64,000 nucleotides of DNA from Paenibacillus tundrae (GTDB lineage: Bacteria; Bacillota; Bacilli; Paenibacillales; Paenibacillaceae): NCBI RefSeq assembly GCF_030812775.1, contig NZ_JAUSTI010000006.1, positions 124,001 to 188,000 of the forward strand, in the 5' to 3' direction. A model generated the notes under the pieces. It worked only from the letters and a program-made list of their open reading frames with translations, did not search any database and was not told the origin of the DNA. This document shows, piece after piece, positions 8,517 to 17,579 of this stretch (position 1 is its first letter; the number at the start of each line of letters is the position of its first letter). Made by a program: the position numbers and the translations under genes.

Positions 8517-8933
8517 ATGGGATGGTTCAGTAGAAAGAACAAACAGGAAGATGCGATTGCAAAGGCTGACAAGGTCATGAACAAAGGACTTACTGGCATG
8601 ATGATGAAGGGGCTGGTATCTAAAGAACATCGGGAGGCAATTAACCAGAGCATTCATTCAGCGAAGCAAGCACAATTAGGTGCGAGTGGTTCACTTCCTT
8701 TAACAGCGACTGCTGTCGTGGTAGCGGCTACGGATACCGGGAAACTAATCAACTTCGACCCGATCGTTATACTGGTTCTGGATGTGACTGAGACGAATGG
8801 GACTACATATCAACGAACACTGGAGACGTTAGTATCGAAGATGCAGATTCCACGGGTAGGGGATCGTGTTGGGTTAGGTCAGAATCCCGCTAATCCATCT
8901 GAATTAATCTATATGGGACTACTACCAAGCTAG
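8517..8933 (+). CDS. Cytoplasmic protein with one beta-barrel-like domain
   Basis: 138 residues from ATG 8517 with GAGGTG upstream. A basic, methionine-rich helix (residues about 1-50: GWFSRKNKQ...GLTGMMMKGLV) is followed by an OB-like or beta-barrel domain (about 60-138). That domain has strands ATAVVVAATDTGKLINFDPIVILVLDV, a TNGTTYQRTLETLV strand and a closing PRVGDRVGLGQNPANPSELIYMG. The same pattern occurs twice in the next gene, so the two are paralogous partners, probably co-transcribed (97-nt gap). Function unknown. Confidence 0.68.
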   Translation: MGWFSRKNKQEDAIAKADKVMNKGLTGMMMKGLVSKEHREAINQSIHSAKQAQLGASGSLPLTATAVVVAATDTGKLINFDPIVILVLDVTETNGTTYQRTLETLVSKMQIPRVGDRVGLGQNPANPSELIYMGLLPS

Positions 8934-9030
8934 GTTGATAAGTAGGACGTTAGTGAGAACAAAATGCTGGGATGAACTAAAATAATAGTACGTTTAACAA
9001 TTAGACATAGATATTGAAAGGGTGGTACTT

Positions 9031-9825
9031 ATGGTAGGGTTTTTGAGACTTATTGGGTTATTACTTGTATTTGGTGTTGGGTTCTCGCCATTCTTGGCAG
9101 AAAAGTTGTGGAATGATCCGTTTATTACGATGCAGGCTTGGTGGTATAGACCTGCAATCTATACGGGATTTGCGTTGGTTTTTGTTCCTTCAATTCTAAG
9201 TGCTATTTTCGGCAGAAGCCGTGTGAAGACCGGGATACCTGCCCTTGGTGTCATCACAAGTATACAACAGACGGGTACATATATTAACGAGCAACCTGAA
9301 GTTCGCTTGGGTGTTACGGTATCCCGCAAGGGACATGAGAAATATGATACGGAGTTTAAAACAATCATTCCGTTGACTTCGATGGCGCAATTCCAGCCAG
9401 GCGGCTTCATTCCACTACTTGTTTCGGAGAAGGATGAACGTAAGGTCGGGTTGGATCTGAATGGACAATTGTCGCAGCAGGATATGCAGGAATTACTGAA
9501 TGAGAAAATGATCAAGGAGGGCGTGTCTCCCGAGATGATGGATATCGCTCGTACAGGCGAGAAAGCAATGGCCAAAATCCTCGACGTTACCCCATTAGGG
9601 GGAGCAAGTGAAGGGAAAATGAAGCTACAGCTTACACTAAGTGTGACAAAGACGAATGGAGAGTCATTTAACGTTACTACACAAAAGGAGTTATTATCTT
9701 CGGCACTGCCTCAGGTACAACAAGGGCACATCATTAACGTCATATATTCCAAGCAAGATCCTTCGAAGTTAGTGCTCGCTTTGAATGTGCAGGAAGATCA
9801 GATGAATAAGCTGTTCTCCTCTTAA
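9031..9825 (+). CDS. Membrane protein with two repeated beta-barrel-like domains
   Basis: 264 residues from ATG 9031 (GAAAGGGTGG upstream; a GTG at 9022 is less well placed). Two N-terminal membrane segments (about 5-25 and 45-65) precede two copies of the domain seen in the upstream gene. Copy A is about 75-150 (GVITSIQQTGTYINEQPEVRL...PGGFIPLLVSEKDERKVGL) and copy B about 180-262 (AKILDVTPLGG...QGHIINVIYSKQDPSKLVLAL). A short linker helix joins them. The soluble part most likely faces the cytoplasm. Role unknown; a membrane-associated complex with the upstream protein is a reasonable guess. The stop codon lies inside the target duplication of a MITE-like element. Confidence 0.72.
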   Translation: MVGFLRLIGLLLVFGVGFSPFLAEKLWNDPFITMQAWWYRPAIYTGFALVFVPSILSAIFGRSRVKTGIPALGVITSIQQTGTYINEQPEVRLGVTVSRKGHEKYDTEFKTIIPLTSMAQFQPGGFIPLLVSEKDERKVGLDLNGQLSQQDMQELLNEKMIKEGVSPEMMDIARTGEKAMAKILDVTPLGGASEGKMKLQLTLSVTKTNGESFNVTTQKELLSSALPQVQQGHIINVIYSKQDPSKLVLALNVQEDQMNKLFSS

Positions 9826-9826
9826 A

Positions 9827-10040
9827 GAGGTTGTTCAAAAAGTCCGCTTTTGATTACGAAGAATGCCTGACGGCATCTCAGCATCGAATATGGAATTCAG
9901 CCGAAATAAGTGGATGCTTACGAAGCTTGTTTCCTTCGGAAACATGTAGTTGCTCACGTAGTTTTGCCTACGCTCCGCTACTCCATTTCTATCTTCATCC
10001 CATCTTCTCGGTACTGAAAACCATCCTTTTTGAACACGCA
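9827..10040 (-). mobile_element. MITE-like element, copy 2 (214 bp, inverted)
   Basis: Reverse-oriented relative to the copies at 4010 and 55647. Core inverted ends are TGTTCAAAAAG (9832-9842) and CTTTTTGAACA (10026-10036), flanked by CTTAAA on both sides (9821-9826 and 10041-10046). It is the longest copy: it carries roughly 37 nt more than copy 1, including a GTTTCC/GGAAAC hairpin around 9930-9945. Open frames across it on both strands are by-products of the repeat, not genes. The left target duplication includes the stop codon of the upstream gene. Confidence 0.78.
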
Positions 10041-10052
10041 CTTAAAAGTGAT

Positions 10053-10098
10053 GATCCCCGGATGTTCTCTTTCAGCAAGAAGAGAGCACTCGGGGATT
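10053..10098 (+). terminator. Hairpin with two nested stems
   Basis: An outer GATCCCCG/CGGGGATT pairing encloses an inner TCTCTT/AAGAGA stem; a short T-containing tract follows. It probably ended transcription of the membrane-protein gene before the element inserted. Confidence 0.5.
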
Positions 10099-10189
10099 TG
10101 TATTAGAACAAACAGAACATTATGCTGTGTTCACTATAACAATTAGTCTTGTTGGATATAAGCTTGCATAGCCACATCATTCCTTCGAT

Positions 10190-10807
10190 TTATGATGAAT
10201 GTAGAGAGGTTAGCATCGTTCGAAATGAAGGAAATAAAGGTTGTACTAATGGTGCAAGCTGTGCACGAGTCCATGATGGCTGCCCAACCAGAGCCTCGTG
10301 GTCAAACCAAACAACAGCATAATCCTCATCCTTCGTGGGATTCTGGATATCCCAACACACAGGTCCTGCATCATCTTCGTAGGTTGCAAAAGGAATATAC
10401 CCCTGCACAATCAAGGGCTCCCAAGCTTCCCATAACGTATGTAAACTCCGCAATGGATTGTCTGATGGCAAGTCCGGGAGCCCAATCATGAAGTGATCAT
10501 AACGCAAATATACATTCAGAACATGTCGGGTCGTAAGGTAGGCAAGATACAATGGAGGTACAGGATTAGGAATATCATGCAATTGTTCTAATTTTCGAAC
10601 CTGTTCTTCAGTTACCGTAGAGGGTATCATCTCCCAACGAACCCAGCCCTCTTCATCAACTTCACCTACTTGCATGTTATGAGGTACTCCATAATCCTCC
10701 ACATCCGTTTTGGCAGGAAGAGACATCAAGATATCCCGATGTGGGGTGTCAAAATAACTCTCCAACGTATTCACAATTAGTGTCTGATCCTGCTTCAATT
10801 CCTGCAT
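10190..10807 (-). CDS. SMI1/KNR4-like protein
   Basis: About 205 residues. Start placed at ATG 10807 (MQELKQDQT), with AAGGA 10 nt upstream; ATG 10828 has no site. The middle shows SMI1/KNR4-type features: VRKLEQLHDIPNPVPPLYLAYLTT (glutamate-rich first helix and proline-bounded second), then an aromatic-rich beta segment with PFATYEDDAGPVCWDIQ and DYAVVWFDHEALVG. In bacteria this superfamily often supplies immunity to secreted toxins, but no toxin gene is adjacent here. The family assignment is by pattern only; alternatives include another general protein-protein interaction role. Confidence 0.65.
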   Translation of the reverse strand: MQELKQDQTLIVNTLESYFDTPHRDILMSLPAKTDVEDYGVPHNMQVGEVDEEGWVRWEMIPSTVTEEQVRKLEQLHDIPNPVPPLYLAYLTTRHVLNVYLRYDHFMIGLPDLPSDNPLRSLHTLWEAWEPLIVQGYIPFATYEDDAGPVCWDIQNPTKDEDYAVVWFDHEALVGQPSWTRAQLAPLVQPLFPSFRTMLTSLHSS

Positions 10808-10855
10808 TGTACATCCGTCCTTATTCAATAGATTTATATAATAACGTTTATAAAA

Positions 10856-11671
10856 TTATACGATTCCTAGGCGCATGCGATAAGAAAATAAAGCTGATCT
10901 GGTGTGCCCATCAAATACCTTCACTGCCAGTTGTCTAAACTCATCTGCGGCAGTCCGAACCTCCTCTGCGCCAAGCTTCAGAGCAGTTTGCAATCCACCT
11001 TGACTAAGCGCCAGATTGACATAACGCTCTGCGTCGAATGTTTCGCGATGGTGGAACACAATCTCACGAACATAGCGGAACAATCCCGATTGCTGAATCC
11101 GCCCTAGATGTCCGTCTTTGCTCCATTTATAAGCTTGACTCTCTGGGCTTGATAGCTGCAATGCGCGGTTGTCTGCGGTGAGCACTAATTGCTGGTATGC
11201 CTGTTCAAGCTGCCAATCCAGTATTGGAGGCCAGTCACAGTCGTAAGCGGCGAAGATGCCTCCCGGTCGTAACACACGAGCGAATTCGGAGAGCGTTGAC
11301 TGAGGTTCCATCCAATGAAAGGACTGTGAGCAGGTAAGTATGTCAACACTATCGTCAGGTAAGCCAAGCTCATGCGATAAGCCAGACACAAATCGAAGGT
11401 TATCCGGTTTTCCTGCAGACTCCCATTTGGACTCGGCAACTGTTCTCATATCATCACTAGGCTCAAAACCGATAATACGATCTGCTTCATGAAGCCAGAT
11501 CCATGAGGATAACCCTGTTCCACAGCCTACATCTGCAACCATACGCGGTTTATGACCTAAGTACGTCGTTAGAATCTCTACAACCTCGGTGGGAGCAGAA
11601 GGGCGATTTTGGTCGTATAACGCACCAAAGCCGGTAAATCGATCTACATTGTTACGTCTGATGTCTTGCAT
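10856..11671 (-). CDS. Class I SAM-dependent methyltransferase
   Basis: 271 residues from ATG 11671, with AAGGAGG 7 nt upstream. The Rossmann methyltransferase core is clear: motif I VADVGCGTGLSSWI (about 41-54), the acidic end of strand 2 in IGFEPS, and DILTCSQSFHWMEPQ (the usual motif for UbiE/Methyltransf_11 relatives), followed by RVLRPGGIFAAYD. Substrate cannot be read from sequence; relatives act on small molecules or lipids. It lies between the SMI1-like gene and the WYL regulator, on the same strand, with gaps of 48 and 89 nt, so co-transcription is possible. Confidence 0.85.
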   Translation of the reverse strand: MQDIRRNNVDRFTGFGALYDQNRPSAPTEVVEILTTYLGHKPRMVADVGCGTGLSSWIWLHEADRIIGFEPSDDMRTVAESKWESAGKPDNLRFVSGLSHELGLPDDSVDILTCSQSFHWMEPQSTLSEFARVLRPGGIFAAYDCDWPPILDWQLEQAYQQLVLTADNRALQLSSPESQAYKWSKDGHLGRIQQSGLFRYVREIVFHHRETFDAERYVNLALSQGGLQTALKLGAEEVRTAADEFRQLAVKVFDGHTRSALFSYRMRLGIV

Positions 11672-11760
11672 GGACAAACCTCCTTCTGGGGATAGACGGA
11701 TGAGATACCACAACATAATCAACTACAATGTTTCCAACCCAATCTCTTACAGTATACCAT

Positions 11761-12708
11761 TCATTCCTGATCTAGACTGGATTGATCGCTGCATTGTTCC
11801 TGTAAATGTGATACAGCCATCCGATGGCGATGGAGCAGTTCCTGCCGGATATGAGCCGGCTCCAGAATTGTGAGTTCAGCTCCAAATGACATAAGGAAAG
11901 AATATAAGCGTTCGCCCTCGTGAATCTCCAAGGATGCAAGCAATCGTCCATCAGGTAGTTTCTCAATCCGGGAGGGGTCAAAGTAATCATATGCCCGATA
12001 TGCAATTGCACTTGAGAATTGTAGCTTTAATGATATAGGTGTACTGGCTGTGTGATCCTTCGTGTCAGAGCCCCCACTTGTTGTGTTCTCGTCCATAAGC
12101 GTGGATTGCAGCTTGAGTTCAGATATTCGTTTCATTTTATAGGTCTGGGCTTCGGGGTGGTGAGGTCGATTGCGGTCGTAGCCTTTGAAATACCAGGTAT
12201 TGTTTTTGAAAATTAATTTGATCGGTTCGATCGTCTCTATACTAGACTCGCCGTCTGAATCGACATAATGAAATGTCATGAGCTGCTTACTTAGGATGGC
12301 AAGCTTCACCTGGTTAAATAGTTCTCTCTCTTGCATGGGAATGCTACCCCAAGGGGAAAAATCAAATTCAATCCAGTCTAGCTCATGGTCAAACATGGCG
12401 GTTAGCCGTTTCAACATATGCGCACTATTAAGATGCGGGATGGCACTCACGCTATAAAGACCTAATAAAATCTCATTCTGATCATCTTCAGATAGAAGCG
12501 ACTTATCCATGACGTAATTATCCATGAGATGTACGCCGCCATGTTTACCCGTTGTGGTATACACGGGAATGCCTGCCGCACTTAATCGATCGATGTCACG
12601 GTATACGGTGCGTACCGATATTTCAAACAGCCGTGCCAGTTCAGGCGCAGTCGATTTCTTTTTCTCCAATAACAACAGTAACATTCTAAATAATCGGTTA
12701 TTTTCCAT
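11761..12708 (-). CDS. YafY-family HTH and WYL-domain transcriptional regulator
   Basis: 315 residues. N-terminal winged helix of the DeoR/HTH_11 type (residues about 5-60: LLEKKKSTAPELARLFEISVRTVYRDIDRL), then the WYL domain (about 135-210). In the WYL domain the usual W-Y-L is seen as NTWYFKGYDRNR after IEPIKLIFK. A C-terminal WCX-like extension follows (about 225-310). WYL domains bind ligands including nucleic acids. The start ATG 12708 lies about 100 nt from the divergent GH1 gene at 12809, which it may control; control of the methyltransferase downstream is the alternative. Confidence 0.88.
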   Translation of the reverse strand: MENNRLFRMLLLLLEKKKSTAPELARLFEISVRTVYRDIDRLSAAGIPVYTTTGKHGGVHLMDNYVMDKSLLSEDDQNEILLGLYSVSAIPHLNSAHMLKRLTAMFDHELDWIEFDFSPWGSIPMQERELFNQVKLAILSKQLMTFHYVDSDGESSIETIEPIKLIFKNNTWYFKGYDRNRPHHPEAQTYKMKRISELKLQSTLMDENTTSGGSDTKDHTASTPISLKLQFSSAIAYRAYDYFDPSRIEKLPDGRLLASLEIHEGERLYSFLMSFGAELTILEPAHIRQELLHRHRMAVSHLQEQCSDQSSLDQE

Positions 12709-12775
12709 GTTGTAATTATACCATGACAGAAGGTGTCAGGGTATGGATGTTAGACTAGGTATATGGTGTTGCTAA

Positions 12776-14242
<1,467 letters not shown>

Positions 14243-14277
14243 TTCACTTCATTGGCTGACGATAAGATAACAAAATG

Positions 14278-14313
14278 AAACCCGCTTTTCCTGTAATAGG
14301 GATGGGCGGGTTT
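14278..14313 (+). terminator. Rho-independent terminator of the GH1 gene
   Basis: AAACCCGC (14278-14285) pairs with GCGGGTTT (14306-14313); TTTC follows the stem. Confidence 0.65.
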
Positions 14314-14416
14314 CTTGGTCTATAGTTACGCTACTCTACCGTACTCTACTGATACATAAATAGTAGATTCTCGACCATATGGTATAATAATGAAAAAAAG
14401 GAAATGGAGGAAAGTT

Positions 14417-14980
14417 ATGAAACGAATATTCTTTCTAACCATTCTCATTGTCCTCGTTACGTTAGGATTTACCGTTTACCCGGGAGAGAAAGCCTATGCT
14501 TGTAGCTGTGTCGACAGTAATGCACTAGAAAAGCTAGATACCTACTCGGCGGTATTTGAGGGGAAGGTTACTGAAAAAGGCGCCCGAAGCCAGTTCGGAT
14601 TTGGCGAATATCGCAAATATACTTTTGAAGCAATAAAAGCATGGAAAGGAGTGAATGAGCAGAAGCTTACGATTCATAGTCTGGATCAAGGTTCCGCATC
14701 ATGTGGATTTCAATTTACCAAAGGCGAAACCTATCTGGTGTTTGCTTCCTCTGATGAAAAAGACCATACACTGAAAACGACTCTGTGCAGTGGTAATAAA
14801 CTCATTTCCCAAGCAGATGAAGATGTAAAATTACTAGGAGCAGGAGAGTGGGTCACTGAAGATGATTCGGGTTCAACGAATTCAACTGCTAATTATTTAT
14901 TCCCACTCGTTCTAGGTAGTATAGGGTTGTTTCTTGTTATTGTTATAGCGACAATATATGTCCGTAGACGACAGAAGTAA
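14417..14980 (+). CDS. Secreted TIMP/netrin-like (NTR) domain protein with C-terminal anchor
   Basis: 187 residues from ATG 14417, with GGAGGAAAG just upstream; an earlier ATG at 14390 has no site. The signal peptide ends at AYA-C, leaving Cys-Ser-Cys (residues 29-31) as the new N-terminus, as in animal tissue inhibitors of metalloproteinases. Then comes an OB-like region (about 40-135: FEGKVTEKG, YTFEAIKAWKG, SCGFQFTKGETYLVFAS). Two further cysteines, in SCGF and LCSGN, would allow two disulfides. A serine/threonine-rich linker, one membrane helix (about 158-180) and a basic tail RRRQK hold it to the cell surface. Protease inhibition is a family idea, not shown here. Confidence 0.78.
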   Translation: MKRIFFLTILIVLVTLGFTVYPGEKAYACSCVDSNALEKLDTYSAVFEGKVTEKGARSQFGFGEYRKYTFEAIKAWKGVNEQKLTIHSLDQGSASCGFQFTKGETYLVFASSDEKDHTLKTTLCSGNKLISQADEDVKLLGAGEWVTEDDSGSTNSTANYLFPLVLGSIGLFLVIVIATIYVRRRQK

Positions 14981-14988
14981 CGGCTTCA

Positions 14989-15768
14989 CTAATTCAGTTG
15001 TTTCATATATTCATAGGCGGTAATGCCGAAGAAACGTTTGAAATGACGATTAAGATGTGTGAGATCCACGAACCCGCACTGAGCTACAGCAGCATAGATG
15101 TCCTTATCGTTCTCTAAAGATTGACGTGCGCGCTCTACTTTGCAATTCAGGAAAAACTGGTACGGTGATATGCCAGCTTGTGCTTTGAACTCACGAATGA
15201 ATTGGTATTTGGACATGCCGAGTTGGGTGCAAAGATCGTCCAATTTAAGCACATCGTCGATACTGTAGAACATCATTTCTTTTGCTGTACGGACAAGGCT
15301 GCTGGTAGCTCTATGCGGTACGATTACTTCGTTTTCTCTAGCTAATAGGTTTGCTAGATTGAGCAGTAGCTCGCTGCATAAAGCTTCATCTCGGCCATGC
15401 TGAACAGCATCGTTCACCCTGAGGATTGCTCGCGCAAGTCCAGGGTCATAAACGATGGGTGTTGAGAAGTGTAACTCCTTCTTTCCCAGCACCTCGGCCA
15501 TCAGATCTGGTTTGAAATATAACATGACATAATCGATTCCTTCACGGTCATAGGAGCTACCATCATGCGTCTGCTCTCGATTAAATAACATGACACCATT
15601 TTTGTGAGAAGCTTGATAATGACCATCCAGATTATATTGTTGAATGCCTCGAAGAGTCACGCCTACGGCATATTCCTCGTGACAATGCTTTTTGTACGTG
15701 AAATCTGTAAAGCTGGCGGAGAGAGCCAGCACATCCTCTGATTTTCTGTAATTGAACAATTCCACCAA
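14989..15768 (-). CDS. AraC-family transcriptional regulator
   Basis: 259 residues: N-terminal cupin-like sensing domain of the AraC_binding type (about 10-150, with KKHCHEEYAVGVTLRGIQQY) and C-terminal paired HTH (about 160-258: LCTQLGMSKYQFIREFKAQAGISPYQFF, then FVDLTHLNRHFKRFFGITAYEY). It lies 12 nt downstream of a LysE-type exporter on the same strand, an arrangement common for amino-acid exporters and their activators. Ligand unknown. It converges on the TIMP-like gene with only 8 nt between stop codons. Confidence 0.88.
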   Translation of the reverse strand: MVELFNYRKSEDVLALSASFTDFTYKKHCHEEYAVGVTLRGIQQYNLDGHYQASHKNGVMLFNREQTHDGSSYDREGIDYVMLYFKPDLMAEVLGKKELHFSTPIVYDPGLARAILRVNDAVQHGRDEALCSELLLNLANLLARENEVIVPHRATSSLVRTAKEMMFYSIDDVLKLDDLCTQLGMSKYQFIREFKAQAGISPYQFFLNCKVERARQSLENDKDIYAAVAQCGFVDLTHLNRHFKRFFGITAYEYMKQLN

Positions 15769-15780
15769 GCTAACCTCCGA

Positions 15781-16365
15781 TCACGAGATGATTCCCGATA
15801 CCATAATGGCTGAGTATAACAAAAATAGGGTCATGAGCATACTTGTTGCTTTTTGATGATGATTAAGAAACGTTCTGAAGATGGACCCGAACACGACCCA
15901 ACTGGAGTAGGCCAAAAATCCAATGAGTGTAATGAGCATAACGAACATAAACGAAGATAGAGAACTATTGTAATAGGGCAATACATAACTAGGCATGACG
16001 GTGAACGTAAACAGAATGACTTTGGGATTCAGAAATTGCATGATGAACCCGTTCAGGAAACCAGTAACTTGTTTCGGTGCATCCGCAGTGGAGCCCATTT
16101 TGTATACCTGGTAAGCCAGGTATAGCATGTACAGACTGCCTACGATCTGCATCATTTTTATCATGCTGGGCAGAACGCCTGCGAGCAGATGATTAAGAAA
16201 GGCGGAAGCGGCAAGCAGCAGACCGAACGCCAGTGTGGCACCCCACACATATTGCATCGTTTTGCGTGCGCCTATCTTCTGCGTTGAAGACAGAATAACA
16301 ATATTGCTAGGGCCAGGTGTGAAGGTAACGATAATGCAGTAGATCAAAAAGGATGTAATATTCAT
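15781..16365 (-). CDS. LysE/RhtB-family amino-acid exporter
   Basis: 194 residues with six predicted membrane helices, the family's standard size. The conserved N-terminal motif TPGPSNIVILSSTQKIGARKT (about 16-36) is diagnostic. QFLNPKVILFTFTVMP in the middle is the second family signature. Exports amino acids or related metabolites across the cytoplasmic membrane. First gene of a two-gene unit with the AraC regulator. It is divergent from the sugar-binding sensor gene at 16572, with about 200 bp between them. Confidence 0.9.
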   Translation of the reverse strand: MNITSFLIYCIIVTFTPGPSNIVILSSTQKIGARKTMQYVWGATLAFGLLLAASAFLNHLLAGVLPSMIKMMQIVGSLYMLYLAYQVYKMGSTADAPKQVTGFLNGFIMQFLNPKVILFTFTVMPSYVLPYYNSSLSSFMFVMLITLIGFLAYSSWVVFGSIFRTFLNHHQKATSMLMTLFLLYSAIMVSGIIS

Positions 16366-16571
16366 CTGAAGTCCCCTCTAGAAGTAATATGGTTCTATGA
16401 TCATATGGCAGAGAGGCTTCAAGCTTATAGTATATTATTGCAGCAGAATCATCGACGTGAGCAACAGCAGTTTATTTCCAAAAGTGAAGAATGGTTTTCT
16501 TTTTGAATGATTGCGTTTACAATTTAGAACGAAGTGTAAGGTGATCAGACCATTTAAGGGAAGTGAACGGA

Positions 16572-17579
16572 ATGAAGAAAATGCTGTTGGTATACATTTT
16601 GCTTATTGCAGCATTTGCATTGTATGTTCTGAGATTTGAACACACTAGCCAGGCGAACAGTTCTTGGGAGAACCGGGGACTGCGTGGTGATATTGGTGAG
16701 ACATACATCATGATAACGTTCCAATCCGGGCTAGAGTATTGGAAGAGTCCGCTCAAAGGATTCGAGGACGCAGCGGATACGCTTGGTGTGACTGTTGAGT
16801 ACCGCGGAGCTACCCGATATGACGCGAAAGAGCAGACAACTGTAATTGAGCAGGCGATCGCGCGTAAACCCGCAGGTATTGCTATATCTGCCATTGACCC
16901 GCAATCGTTGATCCCGGCGATTAATAAGGCGATCGAAGCGGACATTCCCGTCATCCTGTTCGATGCAGATGCTCCCGATAGCCAGGCTTATTCCTTCCTT
17001 GGGACGGATAACTACAAGTCTGGTGTAACGGCAGCGGATAAAATGGCTGAGTTGTTGGGGCGTGAGGGAGAGGTTGCCGTGCTGACCCTACCCGGACAAC
17101 AAAATCATGAAGAGCGGACGAAGGGTTTCCGAGATACGATTCAGGAACGATACCCGTCCATGAAGGTCGTTGAAATTGCGGATGGCCACGGAGACGCGGT
17201 GATATCTAGAGAAGAGACATTAAGGATGATGAAGGCTCATCCGCAATTGGCAGGTATTTTTGTAACCGAGGCAACAGGTGGCGCAGGGGTCGGCGAGGCT
17301 GTGCAAAATGCAGGACAAGGTCATACACTGCAAATCATCTCTTTTGACACAAACAAAGTAACACTCGACATGATCAAGAATGGTACGATATCAGCCACGA
17401 TTGCGCAGGGAACCTGGAACATGGGGTATTGGTCGCTACAGTATTTGTTCCATCTGCATCATCAGTTAACGGTACCTGCACCATCCTCTTCTGGTGAAAA
17501 TGCGCCGTTACCGGTAATGGTAGACACGGGGATTTCTGTGGTGACACGCTCGAATGTGGATGATTATTATGCCAAATAA
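16572..17579 (+). CDS. Membrane-anchored periplasmic-type sugar-binding sensor protein
   Basis: 335 residues from ATG 16572 (AAGGG 11 nt upstream). The N-terminus has one hydrophobic segment (about 3-20) without a lipobox cysteine or clear cleavage site, so the protein is probably held by an uncleaved anchor. The rest is a ribose-binding-protein fold (Peripla_BP_4): GLEYWKSPLKGFEDAADTLG, then QTTVIEQAIARKPAGIAISA, GVTAADKMAEL and VGEAVQNAG. The stop overlaps the start of the kinase gene. In the XylFII-LytS-YesN system of Clostridium beijerinckii such a protein presents sugar to the kinase; here the same gene order suggests a sensing rather than transport role. Confidence 0.85.
   Translation: MKKMLLVYILLIAAFALYVLRFEHTSQANSSWENRGLRGDIGETYIMITFQSGLEYWKSPLKGFEDAADTLGVTVEYRGATRYDAKEQTTVIEQAIARKPAGIAISAIDPQSLIPAINKAIEADIPVILFDADAPDSQAYSFLGTDNYKSGVTAADKMAELLGREGEVAVLTLPGQQNHEERTKGFRDTIQERYPSMKVVEIADGHGDAVISREETLRMMKAHPQLAGIFVTEATGGAGVGEAVQNAGQGHTLQIISFDTNKVTLDMIKNGTISATIAQGTWNMGYWSLQYLFHLHHQLTVPAPSSSGENAPLPVMVDTGISVVTRSNVDDYYAK

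Noticed and set aside
9831-10106. Open frames on both strands across the second MITE-like copy
   Set aside because: They follow the repeat's sequence and are not maintained in the other copies, so they are artefacts of the element.
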